Shown: positions 1 through 6,163, counted from the first letter of the stretch. The stretch: DNA of 13,653 nucleotides from an archaeon (GCA_027021185.1 JALUUU010000074.1:1-13653); one strand, 5' to 3'. The notes: generated from the letters alone by a model not told the origin. Translations and numbers: made by a program.

Positions 1-13
1 AGGCTTCAGAATT

Positions 14-24
14 TTTATATAAAG
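14..24 (-). promoter_or_regulatory. Possible TATA box of a divergent gene left of the window
   Basis: Read on the minus strand, the sequence is AAAACTTTATATAAA, which resembles an archaeal A-rich BRE followed by a TTTATATA box. Transcription would begin about 25 bases further left, outside the window, so no gene can be seen to confirm it. The element is almost palindromic and could also be read on the plus strand, but no gene follows there within a normal distance. In AT-rich DNA such a match can arise by chance. Confidence 0.3.
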
Positions 25-78
25 TTTTATCTTTTCTCCCTTATTTTCGATAATATGGATGCTCATATTCCTATTATA

Positions 79-95
79 TTTTAGAAATTCTAAAA
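79..95. repeat. Perfect inverted repeat, 8-bp arms around a central A
   Basis: The sequence is TTTTAGAA-A-TTCTAAAA, a perfect dyad of 17 bases with a single central base. This geometry suits a dimeric helix-turn-helix protein rather than an RNA hairpin, because there is no room for a loop. It lies about 270 bases upstream of the sulfur-carrier gene and about 60 bases from the putative divergent TATA element. Whether it is a real operator is unknown, since AT-rich DNA yields such dyads by chance more often than mixed DNA. Confidence 0.35.
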
Positions 96-234
96 AACGC
101 CACATATTTTTTGTGAATTTTGTAAATATCGTCATTTCTCACCTATAAATTAATTATGGACTATTTTTAATGTCTAATATTTAAATCATTTTCTTATCTA
201 TGTTTTTTTGTCCGGATGTTCATGAAAAGACGAC

Positions 235-342
235 TAATAGCTATTCACAGCATTGAAGAAGTCTAATAGAAAAATAATAGTGGAGTACTTCGTTGAAAAT
301 CTACTTTGAACACAAAAGCTAGCCATTTTTTTTTACTAATAG
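235..342 (+). repeat. Cluster of four TAATAG direct repeats
   Basis: TAATAG occurs at 235-240, 264-269, 275-280 and 337-342. Three of these copies (starting at 234, 263 and 336) extend to CTAATAG. The first copy overlaps the perfect palindrome AATAGCTATT at 236-245. The copies starting at 264 and 275 are 11 bases apart, about one helical turn. The cluster lies directly upstream of the sulfur-carrier start. A regulatory role is an inference only. Confidence 0.35.
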
Positions 343-367
343 GGTTATTTGTCTTTCATTATTGCTA

Positions 368-592
368 ATGTCAGTTTTTGGTCTGGTTCCTGTGAGAGTC
401 GAAGTAGTTCAAGAAGGCAGTCGGAAAAGCCTTAGACTGAGGAAAGGCGATAGGATAGATGACCTGTTAGAGAAACTAGGTATAAACCGGGAGACTGTTT
501 TGGTCAGGTTGAATAACAAGGTATGTGTGGAGGAGGAGATCCTTAGGGAGGGGGATAAAGTAGAGATTATAAAGGCGATATCAGGTGGATAG
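368..592 (+). CDS. Ubiquitin-like sulfur carrier protein (SAMP/ThiS/MoaD/TtuB-like)
   Basis: This 74-residue protein has the look of a beta-grasp sulfur carrier: a strand around RVEVV, a charged hairpin, a helix around IDDLLEKLGI, the segment VLVRLNNKV, and the closing motif EGDKVEIIKAISGG. The family's C-terminal Gly-Gly is adenylated by an E1-like enzyme and then carries a thiocarboxylate used as sulfur donor. The adjoining NcsA/TtuA gene suggests that the sulfur goes to tRNA thiouridine, as with TtuB in Thermus and SAMP2 in Haloferax; protein tagging, molybdopterin or thiamin synthesis remain possible. ATG at 368 was chosen, although TTG at 362 and GTG at 392 are in frame. No Shine-Dalgarno precedes 368, which would fit a leaderless message. 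The stop abuts the ATG of ncsA. No activating E1 gene lies in this window. Confidence 0.85.
   Translation: MSVFGLVPVRVEVVQEGSRKSLRLRKGDRIDDLLEKLGINRETVLVRLNNKVCVEEEILREGDKVEIIKAISGG
584..590 (+). promoter_or_regulatory. Ribosome binding site of ncsA within the Gly-Gly codons
   Basis: GGTGGAT lies two bases before the ncsA ATG at 593 and resembles the archaeal Shine-Dalgarno GGTGAT. The same bases GGT GGA encode the terminal Gly-Gly of the sulfur carrier, followed by TAG. The site therefore lies wholly within the upstream gene, which suggests translational coupling of the two products. The spacing is short but similar to other sites here. Confidence 0.55.
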
Positions 593-1510
593 ATGCAACG
601 TTGTGACAGGTGCTCTGAGGATGCTGTGTACCTGCGGAGGTACAGCGGCCAGAGGATGTGCAGTGAGCATTTTCTCAACTACTTCGAGGAAAAAGTTGTT
701 AAAACGATAAAAAAAGAGAAAATGCTTCAGAGGGGGGATAAAGTAGGTGTGGGGGTGAGCGGAGGAAAGGACAGCTTAACAACCCTGCACATGTTAAAAA
801 ACCTTCAGGAAGATCTGGACCTTGAAGTCCACGCTATTGCCGTGGACGAGGGTGTAAAGGGATACAGGGCTGATACCCTAGGGGCTGCCAAGAACTTCTG
901 TAGCCGGGAAAAAATCCCCCTTCATGTGGTGAGTTTCAAAGCGGGCCTAGGCTTTACTCTAGACGAGGTCCATAAAAAGCGCAGCCCCTGTGCATACTGC
1001 GGAGTTTTCAGGAGGAAACTCTTAAACGAAACAGGAATAAAACTGGGACTAGACAAGCTCGCCACGGGACACAATTTAGATGATGAGGTGCAGGCTATAA
1101 TGATGAATTACATTAGCGGCGATGTCGAGAGAATAGCGAGATATGGCTCTGGCGACGGCAAGGGCGGGTTTGTGAAGCGGATAAAGCCCTTGGCTGAGAT
1201 GCCTGAGAAAGAGGTGGCTTTATACGCTCTTCTATGGGATCTTGGGGCGAGCTTTGCAGAATGTCCCTACGCTGGAGGAACTCTCCGCTCAAAGGTGAGA
1301 GACTGGATCAACGCCCTTGAGAAAGATCATCCGGGGATAAAGTTCTCTATCCTGGCAGGCTCGAGGAAAATGCAGCCGTTATTAAGGAACGCCGCATCCA
1401 AGGAGCTGAAGAAGTGTGAAAAATGCGGTGCCCCCTCCTCTGGCTCAGTATGTAAGGCATGCCTCCTGCTGGAGGAAATTAATTTAAAAGGAAACGAAAC
1501 CTTAATATAG
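593..1510 (+). CDS. ncsA: tRNA 2-thiolation enzyme, NcsA/TtuA/Ncs6 family PP-loop protein
   Basis: This family activates uridine of tRNA with ATP and replaces its oxygen by sulfur, giving 2-thiouridine in the anticodon wobble position or at position 54. The 305-residue protein shows the full family layout. An N-terminal zinc site is formed by C4, C7, C23 and H26. The ATP-binding PP-loop SGGKDS is at 56-61. C133, C136 and C224 fit the three ligands of the family's 4Fe-4S cluster. GHNLDDE is at 159-165, and a second zinc site at the C-terminus is formed by C275, C278, C287 and C290. No expected motif is missing. The gene follows the sulfur carrier without a gap, a pairing that points to the carrier as its sulfur donor. 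Which tRNA position is modified cannot be told from sequence alone. A promoter-like element for the ribosomal operon overlaps its last codons. Confidence 0.93.
   Translation: MQRCDRCSEDAVYLRRYSGQRMCSEHFLNYFEEKVVKTIKKEKMLQRGDKVGVGVSGGKDSLTTLHMLKNLQEDLDLEVHAIAVDEGVKGYRADTLGAAKNFCSREKIPLHVVSFKAGLGFTLDEVHKKRSPCAYCGVFRRKLLNETGIKLGLDKLATGHNLDDEVQAIMMNYISGDVERIARYGSGDGKGGFVKRIKPLAEMPEKEVALYALLWDLGASFAECPYAGGTLRSKVRDWINALEKDHPGIKFSILAGSRKMQPLLRNAASKELKKCEKCGAPSSGSVCKACLLLEEINLKGNETLI
1495..1509 (+). promoter_or_regulatory. Probable promoter (BRE/TATA) of the ribosomal protein operon
   Basis: CGAAAC at 1495-1500 followed by TTAATATA at 1502-1509 resembles an archaeal BRE plus TATA box. The expected transcription start is about 25 bases downstream, near 1529-1534. 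That leaves a leader of about 20 bases carrying the ribosome binding site GGTGA at 1540-1544 ahead of the uL3 ATG at 1551. The element overlaps the last codons and the stop codon of ncsA. The only other gap of more than 30 bases within the operon, before rnp1, shows no similar element. The operon may also receive read-through from ncsA. Confidence 0.55.
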
Positions 1511-1550
1511 TTAGATTGTGAGTTGTCATTCTTTCCATAGGTGAAATTGT

Positions 1551-2543
1551 ATGGGAAAACGTGCGCATCATCCGAAAAGAGGATCTCTCGCATACAGCCC
1601 TAGGAAGAGGGCGTCCAGCTTAGTTCCCAGAATAAAGTCCTGGCCTCTGGAGAGCAGGGTTAGGATGCAGGGCTTCTGCGGATACAAGGCAGGGGTTACT
1701 CACGTTGTAATGGTGGACGACTATAAGAACAGCTTGACATACGGGGAAGAGATAGCTGTAGCCGCCACGGTGATAGAGACGCCACCCATGGTCGCCTGCG
1801 GCGTTAGGCTCTACGGAAGCGGGGGAAACGGTTTAAGGGTCATATCAGAGGTCTGGTCAAAGGATCTGAATAAGGATCTGGCAAGGGCTATGATTCTCCC
1901 GAAGAAAGAGCCAAAGACTCTGGAAGACCTAGAGAGCCTCCTGGATGAAGGCAGAGAGCTGAGGCTCATAACCCATACTCAGCCAAGGCTGGCATCTGTG
2001 CCCAAGAAAAAGCCAGAGATAATGGAGCACAGGGTTTCAGGAGAGCTGAAAGATGCCCTGGAGTATGTTAAAAATATCCTGGGGAAGGGGATAAAAATCA
2101 GAGACATCTTCGAGGAAGGCGAGTTCGTGGATACTATCAGCGTTACAAAGGGCAAGGGATTCCAGGGCCCCCTTAAGAGATGGGGGGTTAAGCACCTGCC
2201 CAGGAAGACCAGGAAGGGCCATAGGACCGCGGGAACCCTGGGTCCATGGCATCCGGCTGCCATGATGTGGAGCGTGCCCCAAGGGGGCCAGATGGGATAT
2301 CACCGCAGAACCGAGTATAATAAAAGGATCCTTAAGATCGGTACGGGAGAGGAGATCAATCCTAAGGGAGGTTTCCTCGGTTATGGGCTGATAAAGGGTG
2401 ATTGTGTTTTACTCAAGGGATCTGTGGCAGGTCCCAGGAAACGGCTTGTAAGGCTGCGGCCAGCTCTTCGCCCGCCAAATAAGATACCTGAGGGCAAGCC
2501 AGTGGTGACATACGTAAGCAGAGAGTCGAAGCAGGGGGCATGA
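1551..2543 (+). CDS. rpl3: 50S ribosomal protein uL3
   Basis: uL3 binds domain VI of 23S rRNA, initiates large-subunit assembly and reaches towards the peptidyl transferase centre. The 330 residues match the archaeal/eukaryotic length. The N-terminus has the archaeal GKRAHHPKRGSLAY-type start, then GFCGYKAGVTH at 41-51. The conserved SVTKGKGFQG is at 197-206, and the long RNA-contacting loop runs from about 215 to 255, including GTLGPWHP at 228-235 and GGQMGYHRRTEYN. GGTGA lies six bases before the ATG. In several euryarchaea an RNA methyltransferase gene precedes uL3; here ncsA takes that place. It is the first gene of the ribosomal block and is followed after one base by uL4. Confidence 0.98.
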   Translation: MGKRAHHPKRGSLAYSPRKRASSLVPRIKSWPLESRVRMQGFCGYKAGVTHVVMVDDYKNSLTYGEEIAVAATVIETPPMVACGVRLYGSGGNGLRVISEVWSKDLNKDLARAMILPKKEPKTLEDLESLLDEGRELRLITHTQPRLASVPKKKPEIMEHRVSGELKDALEYVKNILGKGIKIRDIFEEGEFVDTISVTKGKGFQGPLKRWGVKHLPRKTRKGHRTAGTLGPWHPAAMMWSVPQGGQMGYHRRTEYNKRILKIGTGEEINPKGGFLGYGLIKGDCVLLKGSVAGPRKRLVRLRPALRPPNKIPEGKPVVTYVSRESKQGA

Positions 2544-2544
2544 G

Positions 2545-3330
2545 GTGAAAGTTAAAGTTTATACCATCGGGGGCAAAACCAGGGGGAGTATAGAGCTTCC
2601 TGAGTTCTTCGAGGAGGAGGTTAGAGAAGACCTCATTAAGAGAGCAGTTATCGCATCTCAGAGCTCCAGGTTTCAGCCTCAGGGTGTTGACTGGTATGCA
2701 GGAAAACGGACCTCCGCTTTCTCGGTTGGTCCTGGGCGAGGTGTGTCCCGGGTTCCACGGGTTAAGGGTCATCATCACCCAACAAGCGGCAGAGGGGCCA
2801 TTGTCCCCCAGGCGGTTGGAGGAAGAACAGCTCACCCACCTGTGGTGGAGAAAAAGATCAAGAAGCGAATAAATCGCAAGGAGAAGATTAAGGCCCTGCG
2901 TTCCGCTATCGCCGCCACGGCGAAAAAAGATCTTGTTCTCAGGAGGGGTCACAGGGCGGAAAACGCCCCGAGCATTCCTCTCATTGTTGAGGATAAACTC
3001 GAGACCCTGAAGACAACTGCTGACTCCAAGAAGGCCCTGGAAAAGCTAAAGGTATGGGAGGATGTGCTGAGGGCAAAGGAGAAGAAAATACGTGCCGGAA
3101 GGGGCAAAATGAGGGGCAGGAAGTACAAGGGAAAGAAGAGCCTCATAATAGTTGTGGCTAAAGACGAAGGCATCTCCAGGGCTGCGAGGAATCTCCCTGG
3201 AGTGGACGTGGTGGAAGCAGGGAAGCTCGGAGTTGAGGACCTGGCTCCGGGAACCCACTGTGGACGGCTTGCCCTTTACACCAAAAGAGCGGTGAGCGTG
3301 CTCGCTGAGAGGCTGGGGGTGAAGGGATGA
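2545..3330 (+). CDS. rpl4: 50S ribosomal protein uL4
   Basis: uL4 lines the nascent peptide exit tunnel. The 261-residue archaeal form begins MKVKVYTIGG and carries the extended tunnel loop at about residues 50-110, including QGVDWYAGKRTSA, GRGVSRVPRVKG and GGRTAHPP, followed by the helix KKIKKRINRKEKIKALRSAIAAT. The C-terminal part has the family segments NLPGVDVVEAGKLGVEDLAPG and LALYTKRAV. The start is GTG one base after the uL3 stop; the N-terminal sequence fits the family and no better start is present. The last four bases overlap the ATG of uL23 as ATGA. Autoregulation by uL4 is known in bacteria, but no leader structure is visible here. Confidence 0.97.
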   Translation: MKVKVYTIGGKTRGSIELPEFFEEEVREDLIKRAVIASQSSRFQPQGVDWYAGKRTSAFSVGPGRGVSRVPRVKGHHHPTSGRGAIVPQAVGGRTAHPPVVEKKIKKRINRKEKIKALRSAIAATAKKDLVLRRGHRAENAPSIPLIVEDKLETLKTTADSKKALEKLKVWEDVLRAKEKKIRAGRGKMRGRKYKGKKSLIIVVAKDEGISRAARNLPGVDVVEAGKLGVEDLAPGTHCGRLALYTKRAVSVLAERLGVKG

Positions 3331-3578
3331 GCGTAATAATCCACCCTGACGTGACAGAGAAATCCATGAAGCTGCTGGAGACAGAGAATAAACTCGTATT
3401 CGTTGTAGCCAGGGGCGCCAATAAGGCCAAGATCAGGGAGGAATTGGAAAAGTTATACGAGGTTAAGGTGGATAGTATTAATACCCTCATAACGCCCAAA
3501 GGGATAAAGAAAGCATACGTTAAACTCCCCCCGGAGTACAGGGCTGAGGAGATCGCAACGAGAATTGGAATATTTTAG
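3327..3578 (+). CDS. rpl23: 50S ribosomal protein uL23
   Basis: uL23 sits at the tunnel exit and is a docking site for SRP and the Sec translocon. The 83-residue compact archaeal form starts with VIIHPDVTEKSMKLLE and continues through LVFVVARGANKAKIREELEKLY and VDSINTLITPKGIKKAYVKL, with no extension. It overlaps uL4 by the four bases ATGA, so it is probably translated by reinitiation. The stop TAG is part of the ribosome binding site of uL2. Confidence 0.97.
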   Translation: MSVIIHPDVTEKSMKLLETENKLVFVVARGANKAKIREELEKLYEVKVDSINTLITPKGIKKAYVKLPPEYRAEEIATRIGIF

Positions 3579-3586
3579 GTGACACA

Positions 3587-4306
3587 ATGGGAAAGAGAAT
3601 CACTTCGCAGAGAAGGGGAAAAGGAACCTCGGTATATAGAGCCCCGTCCCACAGATACAGAGGGGATATTAGGTACAGGCAGATAACCCCTCAGGAGATG
3701 GAGGGGGCCATAAAGGGTGTAGTCCAGGATGTCGTTCACGATCCTGGTAGGAGCGCCCCTCTTCTGAAGGTTAGGTATGAGGACGGAGGATCGGGGTATC
3801 TCCTTGCCTGTGAGGGTGTAAGGGTAGGCGACGAAATATATATAGGCGCAGAAGCAGGCATCGCCCAGGGAAACGTCTTACCGTTGAGCAGGATCCCGGA
3901 GGGGACGCCTGTTAATAACGTGGAGCTTACCCCAGGGGATGGTGGAAAACTTATAAGGTCCTCGGGGACCTATGGTCTTCTCATAACTCATGACGTGGGC
4001 AGGGCAGTTATTCAGCTGCCCTCTGGCGTGTTGAAAACTGTTGATTCCCGCTGCAGGGCAACCATCGGTGTGGTTGCAGGAGGAGGAAGGCGAGACAAGC
4101 CTCTCCTAAAGGCGGGTAAGATGTATTACAAGATCAAGCCCAAGGCTAAGTACTGGCCAATTGTCAGGAAGGTAAGGATGAACCCTGTGGCCCATCCATA
4201 CGGAGGCGGTTCAGGAGCACCGGGTAAGCCAACAACTGTTTCCAGGAATGCGCCTCCAGGAAGAAAAGTGGGGCTTATAGCAGCAAAGAGGACAGGGAAG
4301 AAGTGA
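3587..4306 (+). CDS. rpl2: 50S ribosomal protein uL2
   Basis: uL2 contacts the peptidyl transferase region and helps join the subunits. The 239-residue archaeal form opens with GKRITSQRRGKGTSVYRAPSH, has an OB-fold and SH3-like barrel in the middle, and ends with NAPPGRKVGLIAAKRTGKK. The family's key histidine, near the peptidyl transferase centre, is H203 in NPVAHPYGGG. The following loop reads SGAPGKP, where many archaeal homologues I know have histidines, as in QHPGKP. GGTGA at 3578-3582 lies four bases before the ATG. No truncation is seen. Confidence 0.98.
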   Translation: MGKRITSQRRGKGTSVYRAPSHRYRGDIRYRQITPQEMEGAIKGVVQDVVHDPGRSAPLLKVRYEDGGSGYLLACEGVRVGDEIYIGAEAGIAQGNVLPLSRIPEGTPVNNVELTPGDGGKLIRSSGTYGLLITHDVGRAVIQLPSGVLKTVDSRCRATIGVVAGGGRRDKPLLKAGKMYYKIKPKAKYWPIVRKVRMNPVAHPYGGGSGAPGKPTTVSRNAPPGRKVGLIAAKRTGKK

Positions 4307-4323
4307 GGAGGTAAGAGAGCAAC

Positions 4324-4716
4324 ATGCCAAAAAAATTCACTTATCGCGGTTACACCCTTGAAGAGCTTCAAAAAATGCCGAGGGATCAATTCATTGAGTT
4401 GCTGCCTGCCAGGCAGCGCAGAACCCTCAAGAGGGGATTCACTCAGCGACAGAAAAAGCTCTTAATGAAGATTGAAAAAGCCAGAAAGGGTGAAAAGGTC
4501 AGGTTAAAAACCCACTGCAGAGACATGGTTGTTTTGCCTGAGATGGTTGGCCTCACAATAGAGGTGCACAACGGTAAAGAATTCACGAGGGTAGAGATCA
4601 AACCTGAGATGATAGGCCATTATCTGTCGGAGTTTGCCCCGACGAGGAGGCGTGTAAGGCACGGTGCTCCCGGAATGGGTGCTACCCGGTCCAGTCTCTA
4701 CATACCCTTGAAGTAG
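4324..4716 (+). CDS. rps19: 30S ribosomal protein uS19
   Basis: uS19 sits on the head of the small subunit beside uS13 and near the A-site tRNA. The 130-residue protein has the archaeal N-terminal extension FTYRGYTLEELQKMPRDQF, then LLPARQRRTLKRG, the core segment THCRDMVVLPEMVGLTIEVHNG at about 60-80, and the tail EFAPTRRRVRHGAPGMGATRSS. It starts 17 bases after uL2, with GGAGGT at 4307-4312. This is one of the longer spacers of the block, but it shows no promoter-like element. Confidence 0.97.
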   Translation: MPKKFTYRGYTLEELQKMPRDQFIELLPARQRRTLKRGFTQRQKKLLMKIEKARKGEKVRLKTHCRDMVVLPEMVGLTIEVHNGKEFTRVEIKPEMIGHYLSEFAPTRRRVRHGAPGMGATRSSLYIPLK

Positions 4717-4724
4717 GTGCTGAC

Positions 4725-5180
4725 ATGTCTGGTTATTCCTATGTCCCGGAGAACGAGGAAAAAGCTGCTAAGGCGTATGGAAGGGAGCTGAGGGTTTCCT
4801 ACAAGTACGCCGTGGAGCTGTGCCGGGAGCTCAGGGGCAAGAAGCTTGAAAAAGCCAAGGAATACCTGGAGGACATTATAAATTTGAAGCGTGCGTTACC
4901 TCTGCGCAAGTTCAAGAAAGGCGTGGCCCACAGGCGGGGCCTCACCAGGGCTTATGCTGGGAGGTATCCTGTCAAGGTGGCGGAGCACGTGCTCAAGGTT
5001 TTAAGGAGCGCCGAGGCAAACGCCGAGTACAACGGATTAGACGGCGACAAACTATACATTAAGCACATCTCAGCCAGCAAGGGGAGGCTGATAAAGCGGT
5101 ATTTTCCCAGGGCTTTTGGCAGGGCGACCCCTCATTTCAGACATTCAACGAATCTGCAGGTGGTTCTAGAGGAGCGGTAA
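4725..5180 (+). CDS. rpl22: 50S ribosomal protein uL22
   Basis: uL22 spans the large subunit and, with uL4, forms the narrow part of the exit tunnel. The 151-residue archaeal form shows AKAYGRELRVSYKYAVELCRELRGK near the N-terminus, a hairpin region around VAHRRGLTRAYAGRYPVK, then NAEYNGLDGDKLYIKHISASKG and the conserved C-terminal FGRATPHFRHSTNLQVVLEE. GGTG overlapping the uS19 stop serves as ribosome binding site. One base separates the gene from uS3. Confidence 0.97.
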   Translation: MSGYSYVPENEEKAAKAYGRELRVSYKYAVELCRELRGKKLEKAKEYLEDIINLKRALPLRKFKKGVAHRRGLTRAYAGRYPVKVAEHVLKVLRSAEANAEYNGLDGDKLYIKHISASKGRLIKRYFPRAFGRATPHFRHSTNLQVVLEER

Positions 5181-5181
5181 C

Positions 5182-5976
5182 ATGGCCATTGAGCGCAAGT
5201 TTATTCAAGACAACATTAAGAAACTTGAGGTAAAGGAGTTCCTTTTGAAGGAGCTCGACAGGGCTGGTTGCGGGGAGATAGAGATTCAGCGAACCCCTCA
5301 GGGAACCAGAGTCATTGTTAACGCCCAGCGTCCCGGACTTGTTATTGGGAAGAAAGGGGCATCTATTAGGAAGCTCACGAACATATTGAGCAAGAAATAC
5401 GGGATAGACAACCCTCAGATAGAGGTCAACGAGTTACAGGTTCCCGAGCTGAATGCCCAAGTAATGGCAAAGAACGTTGCCTCATCCCTGGAGCGGGGTG
5501 TGCACTTCAGGCGTGCGGGATACACTGCCCTGAGGCGCATCATGGAGGCAGGAGCGAGGGGGGCCCAGATAGAGATATCTGGGAAGCTAACTGGTGAGAG
5601 GGCGAAGTCGGTTAAGTTCACGGACGGCTATCTTAAGCGCTGCGGTGATCCGGCCTTCATGTATGTCAGGGAAGGAATTGCCCAGGCAATGCCAAAACAG
5701 GGGGTCCTCGGAGTCAAGGTTAAGATAATGCCGCCGGGAGTCGTGCTTCCTGACGACATAGAATTTATAGGGGAGGAAGTCAGAGAAAGTAAACCAGCAG
5801 AGGTGAAAGAGGAGATCGAGGAGCTGGTTGAGGAAATTCAGGAAGAAATAAGTGACATCGTGGAGGGGGAAGAGGAAGTACCAAAAGCTAAAAAAGTTAA
5901 GCCAGAGAAAGTGATGCGTAAGGCTAAAAAGAAGGAAAAGACCAAAGAGGAAGAGGATGGCGATACTGAGGAGTGA
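5182..5976 (+). CDS. rps3: 30S ribosomal protein uS3 with long charged C-terminal tail
   Basis: uS3 forms part of the mRNA entry channel and its helicase activity. The 264-residue protein has a type II KH domain with PGLVIGKKGASIRKL at about 51-65, and the C-terminal domain with VHFRRAGYTALRRIMEAGARG and ISGKLTGERAKS, then IMPPGVVLPDD. From about residue 200 the sequence becomes low in complexity and highly charged: first acidic with EEIEELVEEIQEE, then lysine-rich with KAKKKEKTKEEE. Such tails occur in some archaeal uS3 proteins. The tail is encoded by A-rich DNA, and its last codons overlap the uL29 start by 20 bases in another frame. Confidence 0.97.
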   Translation: MAIERKFIQDNIKKLEVKEFLLKELDRAGCGEIEIQRTPQGTRVIVNAQRPGLVIGKKGASIRKLTNILSKKYGIDNPQIEVNELQVPELNAQVMAKNVASSLERGVHFRRAGYTALRRIMEAGARGAQIEISGKLTGERAKSVKFTDGYLKRCGDPAFMYVREGIAQAMPKQGVLGVKVKIMPPGVVLPDDIEFIGEEVRESKPAEVKEEIEELVEEIQEEISDIVEGEEEVPKAKKVKPEKVMRKAKKKEKTKEEEDGDTEE

Positions 5977-6163
5977 AGAGATAAGAGACCTCTCATTGGA
6001 AGAATTAGAGGAAAAATTAAAAGAGCTGCGAAACGAATTATTACGTGAAAAATCTATGATAGCTTCAGGGGGAGCCCCGGAAAACCCTGGGAGGATTAAG
6101 GAGATCAAGCGCACCATAGCCAGGATCCTGACCATCAAAACCCAAAAGGAAGGAGCAACCTGA
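5957..6163 (+). CDS. rpl29: 50S ribosomal protein uL29
   Basis: uL29 is a small two-helix protein next to uL23 at the tunnel exit. The 68 residues begin MAILRSEEIRDLSLEELEEK, the usual archaeal start, and end with the second helix RIKEIKRTIARILTIKTQ. Because the MAILR start is so typical, ATG at 5957 is preferred even though it lies within uS3, giving a 20-base overlap. GAGG at 5947-5950 lies six bases upstream. The stop TGA shares its final A with the ATG of aIF1. Confidence 0.96.
   Translation: MAILRSEEIRDLSLEELEEKLKELRNELLREKSMIASGGAPENPGRIKEIKRTIARILTIKTQKEGAT

Larger units (their letters stand above)
1..367. other. AT-rich intergenic region without a credible gene
   Basis: This stretch is visibly much richer in A and T than the coding DNA to its right. 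The only plus-strand reading frames starting with ATG are very short, about 10 to 18 codons, and have no ribosome binding site. It contains a TATA-like element at the left edge, a perfect inverted repeat at 79-95, a 10-bp palindrome at 236-245, four copies of TAATAG between 235 and 342, and T runs at 203-209 and 326-334. It most likely holds the promoter and regulatory DNA of the sulfur-carrier/ncsA unit and perhaps of a divergent gene beyond the left edge. A small RNA cannot be excluded. Confidence 0.7.

Noticed and set aside
211..226. Short palindromes TCCGGA and TTCATGAA as operator candidates
   Set aside because: They are only 6 and 8 bases long, and palindromes of this size are expected by chance.
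200..256. Small open frame of 18 codons starting at ATG 200
   Set aside because: It has no ribosome binding site and no coding character, and it contains a T7 run. It is indistinguishable from chance in AT-rich DNA.
2413..2952. Minus-strand open frame of 179 codons opposite uL3 and uL4
   Set aside because: It spans the junction of two conserved genes on the other strand, has no recognisable domain, and is explained by the base composition of the real genes.
3830..3846. ATATATATA inside uL2 as an internal promoter
   Set aside because: The bases encode the expected protein segment EIYIG, no gene starts at a suitable distance, and similar short TATA-like words occur in several of these genes.
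5587..6138. Minus-strand open frame of 183 codons opposite uS3 and uL29
   Set aside because: It lies opposite two certain genes. Its Phe/Leu/Ser-rich product mirrors the Glu/Lys-rich tail of uS3, and no ribosome binding site or family motif is visible.
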